From Bacillota bacterium (GTDB taxonomy: Bacteria; Bacillota; Sulfobacillia; Symbiobacteriales; Symbiobacteriaceae), in assembly GCA_028287415.1 (NCBI GenBank), contig JAQBPS010000126.1, positions 1-5,366 on the forward strand: DNA of 5,366 bases. Direction: 5' to 3'. Below the pieces are notes generated by a model. The model did not search any database and was not told the DNA's origin. It saw nothing but the letters and a program-made list of their open reading frames with translations. The translations under genes were made by a program, and so were the position numbers. This document shows positions 1 through 5,366 of the stretch, one piece after another; position 1 is the stretch's first letter; the number at the start of each line of letters is the position of its first letter.

Positions 1-184
1 GCTGGTCGAGAATCTGGTCGGCGGTGCTGCGGTTGTCGATCAGCCGGGTCACCCGCTGCAGCAGTTCGCCGCCCGTCAGCGTATAGCTCTCCCCCCGCCA
101 GGCGCCCGCCCGCACCTGGACCGTCTCTCCGTCCAGGCAGTGGGGCACGTATCCCGGCGGCCAGCAGAGGACGTCCGCTGTCAT
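1..184 (-). CDS. Partial protein, N-terminal 61 residues: PqqD-like RRE (leader-binding) region, probable ocin-ThiF-like/cyclodehydratase partner
   Basis: The frame starts at ATG 184-182, sharing one base with the upstream TGA, and runs off the left edge without a stop. I translated it directly. Visible features: a Cys/Pro-rich opening (VLCWPPGYVPH), a DGETVQVRAGAWRG beta segment (18-31), SYTLTGGELLQRVTRLID (33-50) and STADQIL (53-59). The pattern of charged strand, then 'Y-x-L-x-G', then a helix ending in 'L-(I/L)-D-x-R-(S/T)-x-x-(D/E)-x-I' is that of PqqD-like RiPP recognition elements found at the N-terminus of ThiF-like TOMM cyclodehydratase partners (TbtF/GodD-like). Position directly after the azoline dehydrogenase agrees with the tbtE-tbtF order. 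Inferred role: binds the precursor leader peptide and delivers it to a YcaO cyclodehydratase. Too little is visible to say whether the protein is stand-alone, ThiF-fused or YcaO-fused. A clear GGAGGGG lies 7 nt upstream of the ATG. Confidence 0.68.
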   Translation of the reverse strand, partial: MTADVLCWPPGYVPHCLDGETVQVRAGAWRGESYTLTGGELLQRVTRLIDNRSTADQILDQ

Positions 185-954
185 CACGCATCCCCTCCGT
201 ACCCTACGGGCATCACTGTCAGGACCGTCCGCTCGACGCCGTCCAGGCCAAGCCCTGCGTCCAGTTCATCATCGAGGTAGGCGCCCATCACCAGGCTGCC
301 GAGGCCCATGGCGGCGGTGACAAGCTGCACGTTCTGGGCGATGTGCCCGCACTCCTGAAGGCAGAAGCGGTACCCACGTGCCCCGTACTTGACCGCCATG
401 CTGGCAAAGTCGGCCACCAGCAACAGCAGGAGCGGGGCGGTTGCCAGCGCGGCCGGATCTCCGGGCGGCAGCAGGCCCGCCATGATCCGGGCCGGGTCGA
501 CTGGCAGCGGCAGCAGGCCCTGCTCGGCCGGGCTGTACCGGTACCCACCCGCCGGGAGCCCATCGACCGCCTTCGCCAGCAGGCAGACGCTGATCGCGTA
601 CCTGCCGCCGGCAGAGGGATAGCGCCCCGGCCCCGCCGCGTGCGCCAGCAACGTGGAAAGCTGGGCCGCCGTGAGGGCCGTCGGGTCATAGCTACGCAGG
701 CTGCTCCGGCTGTGCAGCGCCTCACCGATGGTCATCGTCAGCTTCCCCGGCGGGAGCAGCAGCACAGCGGGTCCGGGCGAGGCCGGAGGGGCGGCCGCAG
801 CATGCTCTCCATGCGGTGATTGCGGCCCCACCCGGTACATGACCGCCCGGTGGTACCGGCTGTTCTCGTGGTACAGCTCGGCCAGGCCGGTCTGCGCCGG
901 CAGCGCCCGTTGCCAGACGCCCGGCAGCCACACACGGGGCTGCTCCCTACGCAT
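184..954 (-). CDS. SagB-type FMN-dependent azoline dehydrogenase
   Basis: 256 residues from ATG 954. Family role: FMN-dependent oxidation of thiazolines/oxazolines to thiazoles/oxazoles on the precursor peptide, following YcaO-dependent cyclodehydration (McbC/BcerB/SagB/TbtE family). Seen in order: LAELYHENSRY (24-34), the N-terminal YHENS motif of SagB-type proteins; an ALHSRSSLRSYD block (79-90) with the Arg/Ser flavin-phosphate contacts; YPSAGGRY (112-119), the PSAG flavin loop; GGYRY (136-140); VKYGARGYRFC (188-198) with Lys189-Tyr190, matching the catalytic Lys-Tyr pair reported for TOMM dehydrogenases; ECGHIAQN (201-208); and GLDGVERTVLTVMPVG near the C-terminus. All expected blocks are present, so it is judged active. 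Start is ambiguous: ATG 954 has no Shine-Dalgarno and overlaps the preceding stop by 8 nt, whereas GTG 933 (249 residues) follows AGGGAG at 948-943 by 9 nt and keeps the YHENS motif. Its stop TGA shares one base with the next gene's ATG. Confidence 0.9.
   Translation of the reverse strand: MRREQPRVWLPGVWQRALPAQTGLAELYHENSRYHRAVMYRVGPQSPHGEHAAAAPPASPGPAVLLLPPGKLTMTIGEALHSRSSLRSYDPTALTAAQLSTLLAHAAGPGRYPSAGGRYAISVCLLAKAVDGLPAGGYRYSPAEQGLLPLPVDPARIMAGLLPPGDPAALATAPLLLLLVADFASMAVKYGARGYRFCLQECGHIAQNVQLVTAAMGLGSLVMGAYLDDELDAGLGLDGVERTVLTVMPVGYGGDA
192..198 (-). promoter_or_regulatory. Ribosome binding site GGAGGGG for the RRE-domain gene at ATG 184
   Basis: The site lies inside the last codons of the dehydrogenase gene, 7 nt before ATG 184, and supports a real gene start at the TGATG junction. 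Confidence 0.7.
943..948 (-). promoter_or_regulatory. Candidate ribosome binding site AGGGAG for an alternative dehydrogenase start at GTG 933
   Basis: AGGGAG overlaps the TAG stop of the SpaB_C gene and ends 9 nt before GTG 933. No comparable site precedes ATG 954. If used, the dehydrogenase loses seven N-terminal residues and the 8-nt overlap becomes a 13-nt gap, like the two upstream junctions. Confidence 0.4.
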
Positions 955-2077
955 GCGTCAGCGCTTCAGGGCTGAACCCGGCCGGCATGGGCTGGCCGTC
1001 CAGGGCGATCTGCCACCAGCTCTTCTGGTAGTACGTCTCGGCGTACGTGGCGATCGCATAGCACAGGAAGTAGCGTTCCAGCGGCGTCAGCCCCAGCACT
1101 GGGAACCAGTTGTAGGTGGAGTTGACCGAGTACCGGAAGGCATCAAACGCTGCCGGATCCCAGGTTGCTCCCGGCAACTCGTCTAGAAAACGGTGGTAGA
1201 TGCTGGGCGATGCCGTCACCGTAATGGCCTCATCGGGCCGGAACTCCTTGACATTCTCCCTGATGTCATCCAGACCGTACAGCCGAGCGTGGCCGCTTTC
1301 GGCGGCCGCCTGGAACCGGGCGTAGTGATCCCGAACGGTCTCCATCCAGCGGGCCATCGCCAGGCTGGGCCGCTTCTTGCCCCCGGCCATGTCGAACCAC
1401 TTGCGGAGTGTGCGGGCCAACCACGCCTCGTTCTCGGTGTACCATTCCTTCATGGCAGCGCGAATCTGGCCGTCCGTGTCCTGGTAGGCGAGGAAACCCT
1501 CGAAGTGAGAGCGGTAGCACATGTGCCGGCCCTTCAGGCGGCCATGGGCGCCGACCGTGGCGACCATCAGCCCCATGACCGTTTCCAGGCGCCTGTGGTA
1601 GTCGCCGCGGATGTGGTCAACCAGGTCAAACACGGTCCGGACGGTATCCACCCGGAACGCCACCGCCAGGTCGGCGCTCTCCTGGCTGCCCCAGAACTCC
1701 GGCCTGACGGTGTACTCGCTTACCTGAATGGAGTTGTCCGGGTAGAACGGTGTGAAGGGGCCGCTCTCGAACTCCTCCTTCGCCAGCTCCCGGTGCAGCC
1801 GCTCGGCCTCCTGTTCATTCACCGATACCGCCGAGGGATGCTGCTCCAGGTATGCACCCACGATTTCCCGGACATGCGGGAGAATGATGCTGCTGAAACG
1901 GGACTCATCCGCATCGAAGTGCAGGTTCACGTGCGGCCCCCGCTTCCAGTGGCTCTCGAACCAGAAACGGTCCATGGCCCCCTGGCGTTCAAGCTGTTCC
2001 ACCGCCGGGCGAATCGCATCGGCAATCAAGCCGTGCCTGTCCTCGTTGTAGTAATAAATCTGAATGGTCTTCCACAT
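947..2077 (-). CDS. Stand-alone SpaB_C / thiopeptide-type biosynthesis domain protein (glutamate elimination or TbtD-like cyclase)
   Basis: 376 residues. Family role: either removes glutamate from glutamylated Ser/Thr to leave Dha/Dhb (the LanB C-terminal domain, TbtC-like) or, in the TbtD branch, forms the six-membered heterocycle of thiopeptides. Seen: the N-terminal block WKTIQIYYY (2-10) opening the domain; SHWKRGPHVNLHF (42-54), the family's HW..GPH block; EYTVRPEFWGS (121-131); RSHFEGFL (189-196); and a C-terminal LGLTPLERYFLCY block (328-340). Odd: where canonical LanBs read His-x-Arg-x-Arg, this protein reads H49-V-N51-L-H53, and the C-terminal region around 318-324 shows no clear counterpart of the HMxxNR histidine. 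Elimination chemistry is therefore not certain. Start: ATG 2077 is 7 nt after GGGAGG; an in-frame ATG at 2134 would lie inside the upstream gene and adds 19 residues with no domain match. It overlaps the next gene by 8 nt, implying coupled translation. Family is secure, exact reaction open. Confidence 0.85.
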   Translation of the reverse strand: MWKTIQIYYYNEDRHGLIADAIRPAVEQLERQGAMDRFWFESHWKRGPHVNLHFDADESRFSSIILPHVREIVGAYLEQHPSAVSVNEQEAERLHRELAKEEFESGPFTPFYPDNSIQVSEYTVRPEFWGSQESADLAVAFRVDTVRTVFDLVDHIRGDYHRRLETVMGLMVATVGAHGRLKGRHMCYRSHFEGFLAYQDTDGQIRAAMKEWYTENEAWLARTLRKWFDMAGGKKRPSLAMARWMETVRDHYARFQAAAESGHARLYGLDDIRENVKEFRPDEAITVTASPSIYHRFLDELPGATWDPAAFDAFRYSVNSTYNWFPVLGLTPLERYFLCYAIATYAETYYQKSWWQIALDGQPMPAGFSPEALTHA

Positions 2078-2083
2078 GGTAAG

Positions 2084-2097
2084 CCCTCCCTCTCCCT
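2084..2097 (-). promoter_or_regulatory. Purine-rich ribosome binding tract for the SpaB_C gene
   Basis: Directly after the LanB TAG the minus strand is an unbroken run of A/G (AGGGAGAGGGAGGG), containing GGGAGG 7 nt before ATG 2077. It is the strongest site in the window and fills most of the 20-nt intergenic gap. It excludes the longer start at 2134. It suggests that the elimination-type protein is translated at least as well as the LanB. Confidence 0.75.
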
Positions 2098-4782
2098 CTA
2101 TTCGCGCGGGACCCGGTTCAGCTCCACGAGCCACTCGCTGATGCTGCTTTCGCCCTCGGGACCGGCCAGAAGGTCGGACGGACCCGGCAGCATCTCCTCA
2201 ACCAAAAGGACTTCGGCCACCTCGTCCAGGTGCTTTTCAAACACCCTGACCAGCACGGGGCTCCGGAAGTCCACGTACTGGGGCTTTCGCTGCTGATCCC
2301 GGATCTCGGTGGGTCCGGCCTCCTGTCCGGGCAACATCGACCGGAACAGCACCGCCGCAGGGTCGAGCGTCGTGCGGATGAAGATCTGATCGGGCAGCCC
2401 CGCCGCCTGTCGCCACCGCTCGACCTGCACCATGTAGGCAAAGTCGTCGGTGCCCTTTGGCCGCACCGGCAGCTCCGACCGGGGCACCACCCAACTCCGC
2501 CGGGCAATCACCGCTCCGGCAATGCGCACCCGTGGGTAGCTGCGTGTGCGCTGCCGCTCTTCCGCCCCGAGTCCCCGCTCCAGCATCTGGAGGACCGGCA
2601 GTCTGGCACTGCCGACAGCAGTCAGCATGCAGAGGGCATTGAAGAGTGCCGGGCTGAGCATGGCAGTCAGCGAACCGAGGTTGACTGGCAGCAGGACCTG
2701 GCCGGTGCGCCGATCCTCCAGCAGCAGCCGGTTCTCCGCCTCACTGTGGCGCAGACTGAGGTCGGCAAGCTGAATCTGCGGCTGGCTGCCTGCCGTGCAA
2801 ACCCCCGGGTAGGCGAGCGCCAGCCCCGCCAGGTCGGGACGCCGGCTGGCATTGAAGCCGAACGTGCCGGGCAGCTCGAGAAACTGGAGGCGGTCCGGCA
2901 GCAGACCTTCCAGGTAGCCCCGGAGGTGATCCGAGAACCAGCCCGGCTCCCGGCCGTCGAGCAGGTAGGCGTAGCGGGCCGCCCCCTGGGCGAAGCCGTT
3001 CATGATGTCGTTAAGCACCAGGTAGCCCTGTTCCGGGAGTGGCTGCACATGGTAGCAGTGCGCAGTCGGCGTTTCCTGCACGGTGACGGGCACCGTACCG
3101 GCGAGTTCAGCGAGCCAGCCCGTGTCCAGCGCCACCTCAGGCGCCGCCCCCGCCTCGTGAGTCGCCGCCCGCAGCCCCGCTGCGAACGCCTGCCTGAGCG
3201 CAGTCAGCTCAGCTGTTTCAACGGGCGTTCCCTGGCCGTCCGGATTCTCCATGGCGTCAACGGCGTGCGCATAGGCGTCAATCAGAAAAGCGACCACGTC
3301 GCTGCATTCACCGCCCGGCCCGTGGCGCTGGACAAACTGATCCCGCACCAGCAGCTGCCAGGCGTGGCTGCGGTCGAAGATCGGCAGCAGGCGCTCGATC
3401 ACGCGCAGTCCGTCCAGCCCCGGCTCAAAGCCTCTGGGGTTGACCCGCAGACGGGCGCCCGCCCACGCCGCATCCTCAAAGATCTGCGGCGGCTCCACCC
3501 CGCCGGGCGGAGTGTATCCGAGCAGGGCGCAGGCGTCCTCCAGTACCTGGCTGAACCGCTGCAGCAGGCCGGGACAGTCGGCCGGGTCGGCCGCGGCGTA
3601 CCGCCTGGTCAGGCCGGAAAGCTCCCCCAGCGCTGCCCGCAGCCCGGCGGCGAGCGGCCCGGGCACCCCGGCAAGCGCGTGCGCCAGCGCAGCCGGGTAG
3701 TCAGGTGCATTGTCGGCTACCTGCCACGCCGCCGCGATCACGTGCGCATCCACCAGCAAGGCGACCAGCGCTTCCGCCCCGGCCGCATTTCGCCGCCCCG
3801 ACAGGCGCCTGACCAGCGCCGACCAGGTCATTGCGGGGGCTCCAGCCAGAGCGACGGCACGATCCACGTCAGCGCTCCTTGGCACTGCGACGAGGCGCTC
3901 CCCCGTAAAGGCGACTCGCCGGTTGCCCTGCTGATCGTATGGGCCATAGGCCAGGTACTGCGTCTCGGTCATCGCCAGGCCCGGGTTCAAGCCGACCGGC
4001 ACATGCCCCCGCAGATCGGGGTGGCGTGCCGCGGCCATGGCCAGCCGACAGAGCAGCGCATGGTTGATCGCCGGCATTGAGGCCCGCACCGCAGCCCGGC
4101 CGGTCGACTCCCATGCCGCCCCCTCCGTGGCCCCGGCATCCCAGGCGCCCGCCGCCATGCAGGTGAAGGTGCTGAACGGGCTGATCTTCGTCGTGGACCG
4201 GGTCAGGTACATGGCCAGCGCCGGCTCCAGCTTGCGCAGGCGGCCCGCATGCTCAGCGACAGGCATTGCCGTGTACTCCCTGAGCTTCTGGTGCAGCGAC
4301 AGGCTGGCCAGGGCCACACCTCTGGCGAACCCGGGATGAACAGCCCACCCCTGCATGCGTGTGCTGACCGTGTCGTGCCACCAGCCGTACACCTCGGGAC
4401 CGGTCTGCCAGCCGTGCCGCAACGCCCCCAGGCGCCGGACCCACTCGCGGAACTGCGCCTGCTGTTCTGGTGACAGAGCGTCAACTACAGCCTGGGGCGA
4501 CTGCGGCATGCGCCCGTTGTGCATATCCCGCTTGGCGTTGATCAGCAGTTTTCGCTGGTCGGGCGCCGTATCGCCGATCCGCTGGACGGCGGCAAACAGG
4601 GCGTCGCAGAGTGGCGTCGCCACTGCCTCCAGCCAGCGTTCCTCAGCGAGCAAAGACCGGATGTGTGCGGCCAGGGCGGGTGCCGCCAGGTCGGCCGCTG
4701 CGGCGAATGGCAGCCCTGCCTGCCGGATAACGAGAAAGGGCGCGAGGCTGACCTGCTGCGGGGCAGACTTGAGCGTTGGCAC
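2098..4782 (-). CDS. Stand-alone LanB N-terminal domain protein (glutamyl-tRNA-dependent Ser/Thr glutamylation), TbtB/GodF-like
   Basis: Family role: uses Glu-tRNA(Glu) to esterify Ser/Thr side chains of a precursor peptide in the cytoplasm, the first half of LanB-type dehydration. Seen (894 residues from the GTG start): an N-terminal FLVIRQAG block whose Arg20 fits the conserved early Arg of LanB proteins; YLTRSTTKISPFSTFT at about 192-207, the hallmark (K)xSPFSTFT block of thiopeptide/goadsporin-type dehydratases; VLNDIMNGF around 589-597; YPRVRIAG near 749-756; RKPQYVDF near 832-839; and EEMLP near 862-866 close to the end. The protein stops exactly where fused LanBs continue into the elimination domain, and that domain follows as the next gene 20 nt later. 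Start: GTG at 4782 sits 6 nt after GGAGGG (4794-4789). TTG at 4788, two codons upstream, abuts the same site and is unlikely. Stop is TAG. Family assignment is secure; substrate is unknown. A PEARL-type peptide aminoacyl-tRNA ligase is a less likely alternative. Confidence 0.9.
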   Translation of the reverse strand: MPTLKSAPQQVSLAPFLVIRQAGLPFAAAADLAAPALAAHIRSLLAEERWLEAVATPLCDALFAAVQRIGDTAPDQRKLLINAKRDMHNGRMPQSPQAVVDALSPEQQAQFREWVRRLGALRHGWQTGPEVYGWWHDTVSTRMQGWAVHPGFARGVALASLSLHQKLREYTAMPVAEHAGRLRKLEPALAMYLTRSTTKISPFSTFTCMAAGAWDAGATEGAAWESTGRAAVRASMPAINHALLCRLAMAAARHPDLRGHVPVGLNPGLAMTETQYLAYGPYDQQGNRRVAFTGERLVAVPRSADVDRAVALAGAPAMTWSALVRRLSGRRNAAGAEALVALLVDAHVIAAAWQVADNAPDYPAALAHALAGVPGPLAAGLRAALGELSGLTRRYAAADPADCPGLLQRFSQVLEDACALLGYTPPGGVEPPQIFEDAAWAGARLRVNPRGFEPGLDGLRVIERLLPIFDRSHAWQLLVRDQFVQRHGPGGECSDVVAFLIDAYAHAVDAMENPDGQGTPVETAELTALRQAFAAGLRAATHEAGAAPEVALDTGWLAELAGTVPVTVQETPTAHCYHVQPLPEQGYLVLNDIMNGFAQGAARYAYLLDGREPGWFSDHLRGYLEGLLPDRLQFLELPGTFGFNASRRPDLAGLALAYPGVCTAGSQPQIQLADLSLRHSEAENRLLLEDRRTGQVLLPVNLGSLTAMLSPALFNALCMLTAVGSARLPVLQMLERGLGAEERQRTRSYPRVRIAGAVIARRSWVVPRSELPVRPKGTDDFAYMVQVERWRQAAGLPDQIFIRTTLDPAAVLFRSMLPGQEAGPTEIRDQQRKPQYVDFRSPVLVRVFEKHLDEVAEVLLVEEMLPGPSDLLAGPEGESSISEWLVELNRVPRE

Positions 4783-4788
4783 GGGCAA

Positions 4789-4794
4789 CCCTCC
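4789..4794 (-). promoter_or_regulatory. Ribosome binding site GGAGGG setting the LanB start at GTG 4782
   Basis: On the minus strand the junction reads TGA-AC-GGAGGG-TTGCCC-GTG. The site touches the TTG at 4788 and is 6 nt from the GTG at 4782, so the GTG is the better start. It lies in the 14-nt gap after the SagB-like gene. Confidence 0.75.
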
Positions 4795-4796
4795 GT

Positions 4797-5366
4797 TCAG
4801 AGACTGAGATCGAAGCGCCAGCCCCGGTAATGGTTCCGTCCAAACAGCAGCTGGTGGATGACCGTGTGATCGGAACCGCTCAGGCCAAGCAGCTGCTCGG
4901 CCAGCACGGGCAGGTAGGTCAGGTTGGGCCGGCAGAAAAGGTCATGGGCGGCGGCTGCGAGGCCGGCACGCTGTGCCGCGGCACCCGCCCTGAGGTGGAG
5001 CAGCCGGTAGGCCCGGGCCCCCGCCGCCGCCAGGGCCTGGTCGGTGGGCGTTACCACGAAGGCGCAGAAGGCGAGGGAGTCAACCCGGATCCCGTTGGTG
5101 TGGACGATTTTCCGGGTGAGAAGCGCCTCCGCTTCCGGCCCCCGGTAGACGGGGATCAGCTCGTGATGGCCGGCGCGGTACCGATAGAATCCCGGTGCGA
5201 TTCCCTCAACATGGATCGGCGCCACCACAATGTAGGGCTCGGGGATCACGCCCTCGAGGTCGGAGTCCACCCACGGCCCCGGCGTCTGCCGGAGGATCTC
5301 GCCCATGGTTGCCAGGGGGACCGGGTCGGGGCGCCCCAGCAGGCCTTCATACTCGTTGCCGGAATG
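4797..5366 (-). CDS. SagB-like nitroreductase-fold protein, C-terminal part (5' end beyond window), probably catalytically degenerate
   Basis: The reading frame is open to the right window edge and ends with TGA at 4799-4797, giving 189 visible residues. An internal ATG at 5306 exists, but the frame is coding-like upstream of it, so the true start is outside. Seen: a GFYRY block (residues 59-63), which in SagB/McbC-type FMN dehydrogenases follows the first core strand; GARAYR (116-121), a Gly/Ala-rich helix, and an LLGL segment near 159-162, all in family order. The same family's complete copy lies three genes downstream (184-954). Odd: the position equivalent to that copy's Lys-Tyr pair is Ala-Ala (114-115), and the PSAG-like flavin loop is replaced by an EGVIPEP stretch (38-44). 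The fold assignment is fairly secure; azoline oxidation by this protein is doubtful. It may be a non-catalytic partner, a specialised oxidase, or the degenerate second half of a tandem SagB protein. The next gene begins 14 nt after the stop. Confidence 0.72.
   Translation of the reverse strand, partial: HSGNEYEGLLGRPDPVPLATMGEILRQTPGPWVDSDLEGVIPEPYIVVAPIHVEGIAPGFYRYRAGHHELIPVYRGPEAEALLTRKIVHTNGIRVDSLAFCAFVVTPTDQALAAAGARAYRLLHLRAGAAAQRAGLAAAAHDLFCRPNLTYLPVLAEQLLGLSGSDHTVIHQLLFGRNHYRGWRFDLSL

Noticed and set aside
184..954. General nitroreductase for small nitro compounds or a flavin reductase
   Set aside because: The YHENS motif, the KYGARGYR block and the LanB/RRE neighbours fit SagB-type peptide azoline dehydrogenases far better.
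2078..2134. Longer start (ATG 2134) for the SpaB_C protein
   Set aside because: It lies inside the LanB gene and adds 19 residues read from the LanB end and the purine tract. The strong ribosome binding site points to ATG 2077.
1193..2296. Plus-strand ORF of 367 codons antisense to the SpaB_C gene
   Set aside because: It spans a real gene boundary on the other strand, shows no family motif and is low-complexity in style. The minus-strand protein has a consistent domain.
2230..4080. Long plus-strand ORF of 616 codons antisense to the LanB gene
   Set aside because: It is a shadow of a GC-rich gene. Its translation is Arg/Gln/Pro/His-rich with no recognisable domain, while the minus strand carries clear LanB motifs.
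2098..4782. Frameshifted or split single full-length LanB
   Set aside because: The break falls at the domain boundary, with a proper TAG, a strong ribosome binding site and an ATG, as in natural two-protein dehydratases, so it is not a sequencing error or decay.
4797..5306. Complete 169-residue gene starting at ATG 5306
   Set aside because: The frame stays open and protein-like to the window edge, and the family's N-terminal half is missing, so this is an internal Met of a truncated gene.

Overview
This window is a slice of a tightly packed, minus-strand-only operon of peptide-modifying genes. Gene content and order point to a hybrid RiPP (ribosomally made, post-translationally modified peptide) pathway that makes both azol(in)es and dehydroamino acids, as in thiopeptides (the tbt thiomuracin type) or goadsporin. 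The DNA is visibly GC-rich (about two thirds G+C by eye), with strong G/C bias at third codon positions. Shine-Dalgarno sites are strong (GGAGGG, GGGAGGG, GGAGGGG), and GTG/TTG start codons are in play. This suits a high-GC Gram-positive bacterium, either an actinomycete or a high-GC Bacillota of the Symbiobacterium/Thermaerobacter kind. No marker gene settles the taxonomy.

Layout in the direction of transcription (right to left): (1) 5366-4797, the 3' part of a SagB-like nitroreductase-fold gene cut by the window edge; (2) 4782-2098, a stand-alone LanB N-terminal (glutamylation) domain protein of about 894 residues; (3) 2077-947, a stand-alone SpaB_C / thiopeptide-type domain protein of 376 residues; (4) 954-184, a second, complete SagB-type azoline dehydrogenase; (5) 184-1, the first 61 residues of a protein that looks like the leader-binding (PqqD-like, RRE) N-terminus of an ocin-ThiF-like cyclodehydratase partner. 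Junctions are +14 nt, +20 nt, an 8-nt overlap and a 1-nt overlap, so no gap is large enough for another gene. I saw no RNA gene, mobile element, CRISPR array, repeat or terminator.

Proposed joint action (inference from families): gene 5 and an unseen YcaO protein bind the leader of an unseen precursor peptide and cyclise Cys/Ser/Thr to azolines. Gene 4 oxidises azolines to azoles with FMN. Gene 2 adds glutamate from Glu-tRNA to remaining Ser/Thr, and gene 3 would either eliminate it to give Dha/Dhb or act as a pyridine-forming cyclase.

Points that depart from the textbook cluster: the first SagB homologue lacks the Lys-Tyr motif and the PSAG-like FMN loop that gene 4 keeps. The single SpaB_C protein carries His-Val-Asn-Leu-His where a canonical LanB elimination domain has His-x-Arg-x-Arg. 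Only one SpaB_C protein lies between the LanB and the dehydrogenase, where tbt-type clusters have two. The core precursor peptide is outside the window.
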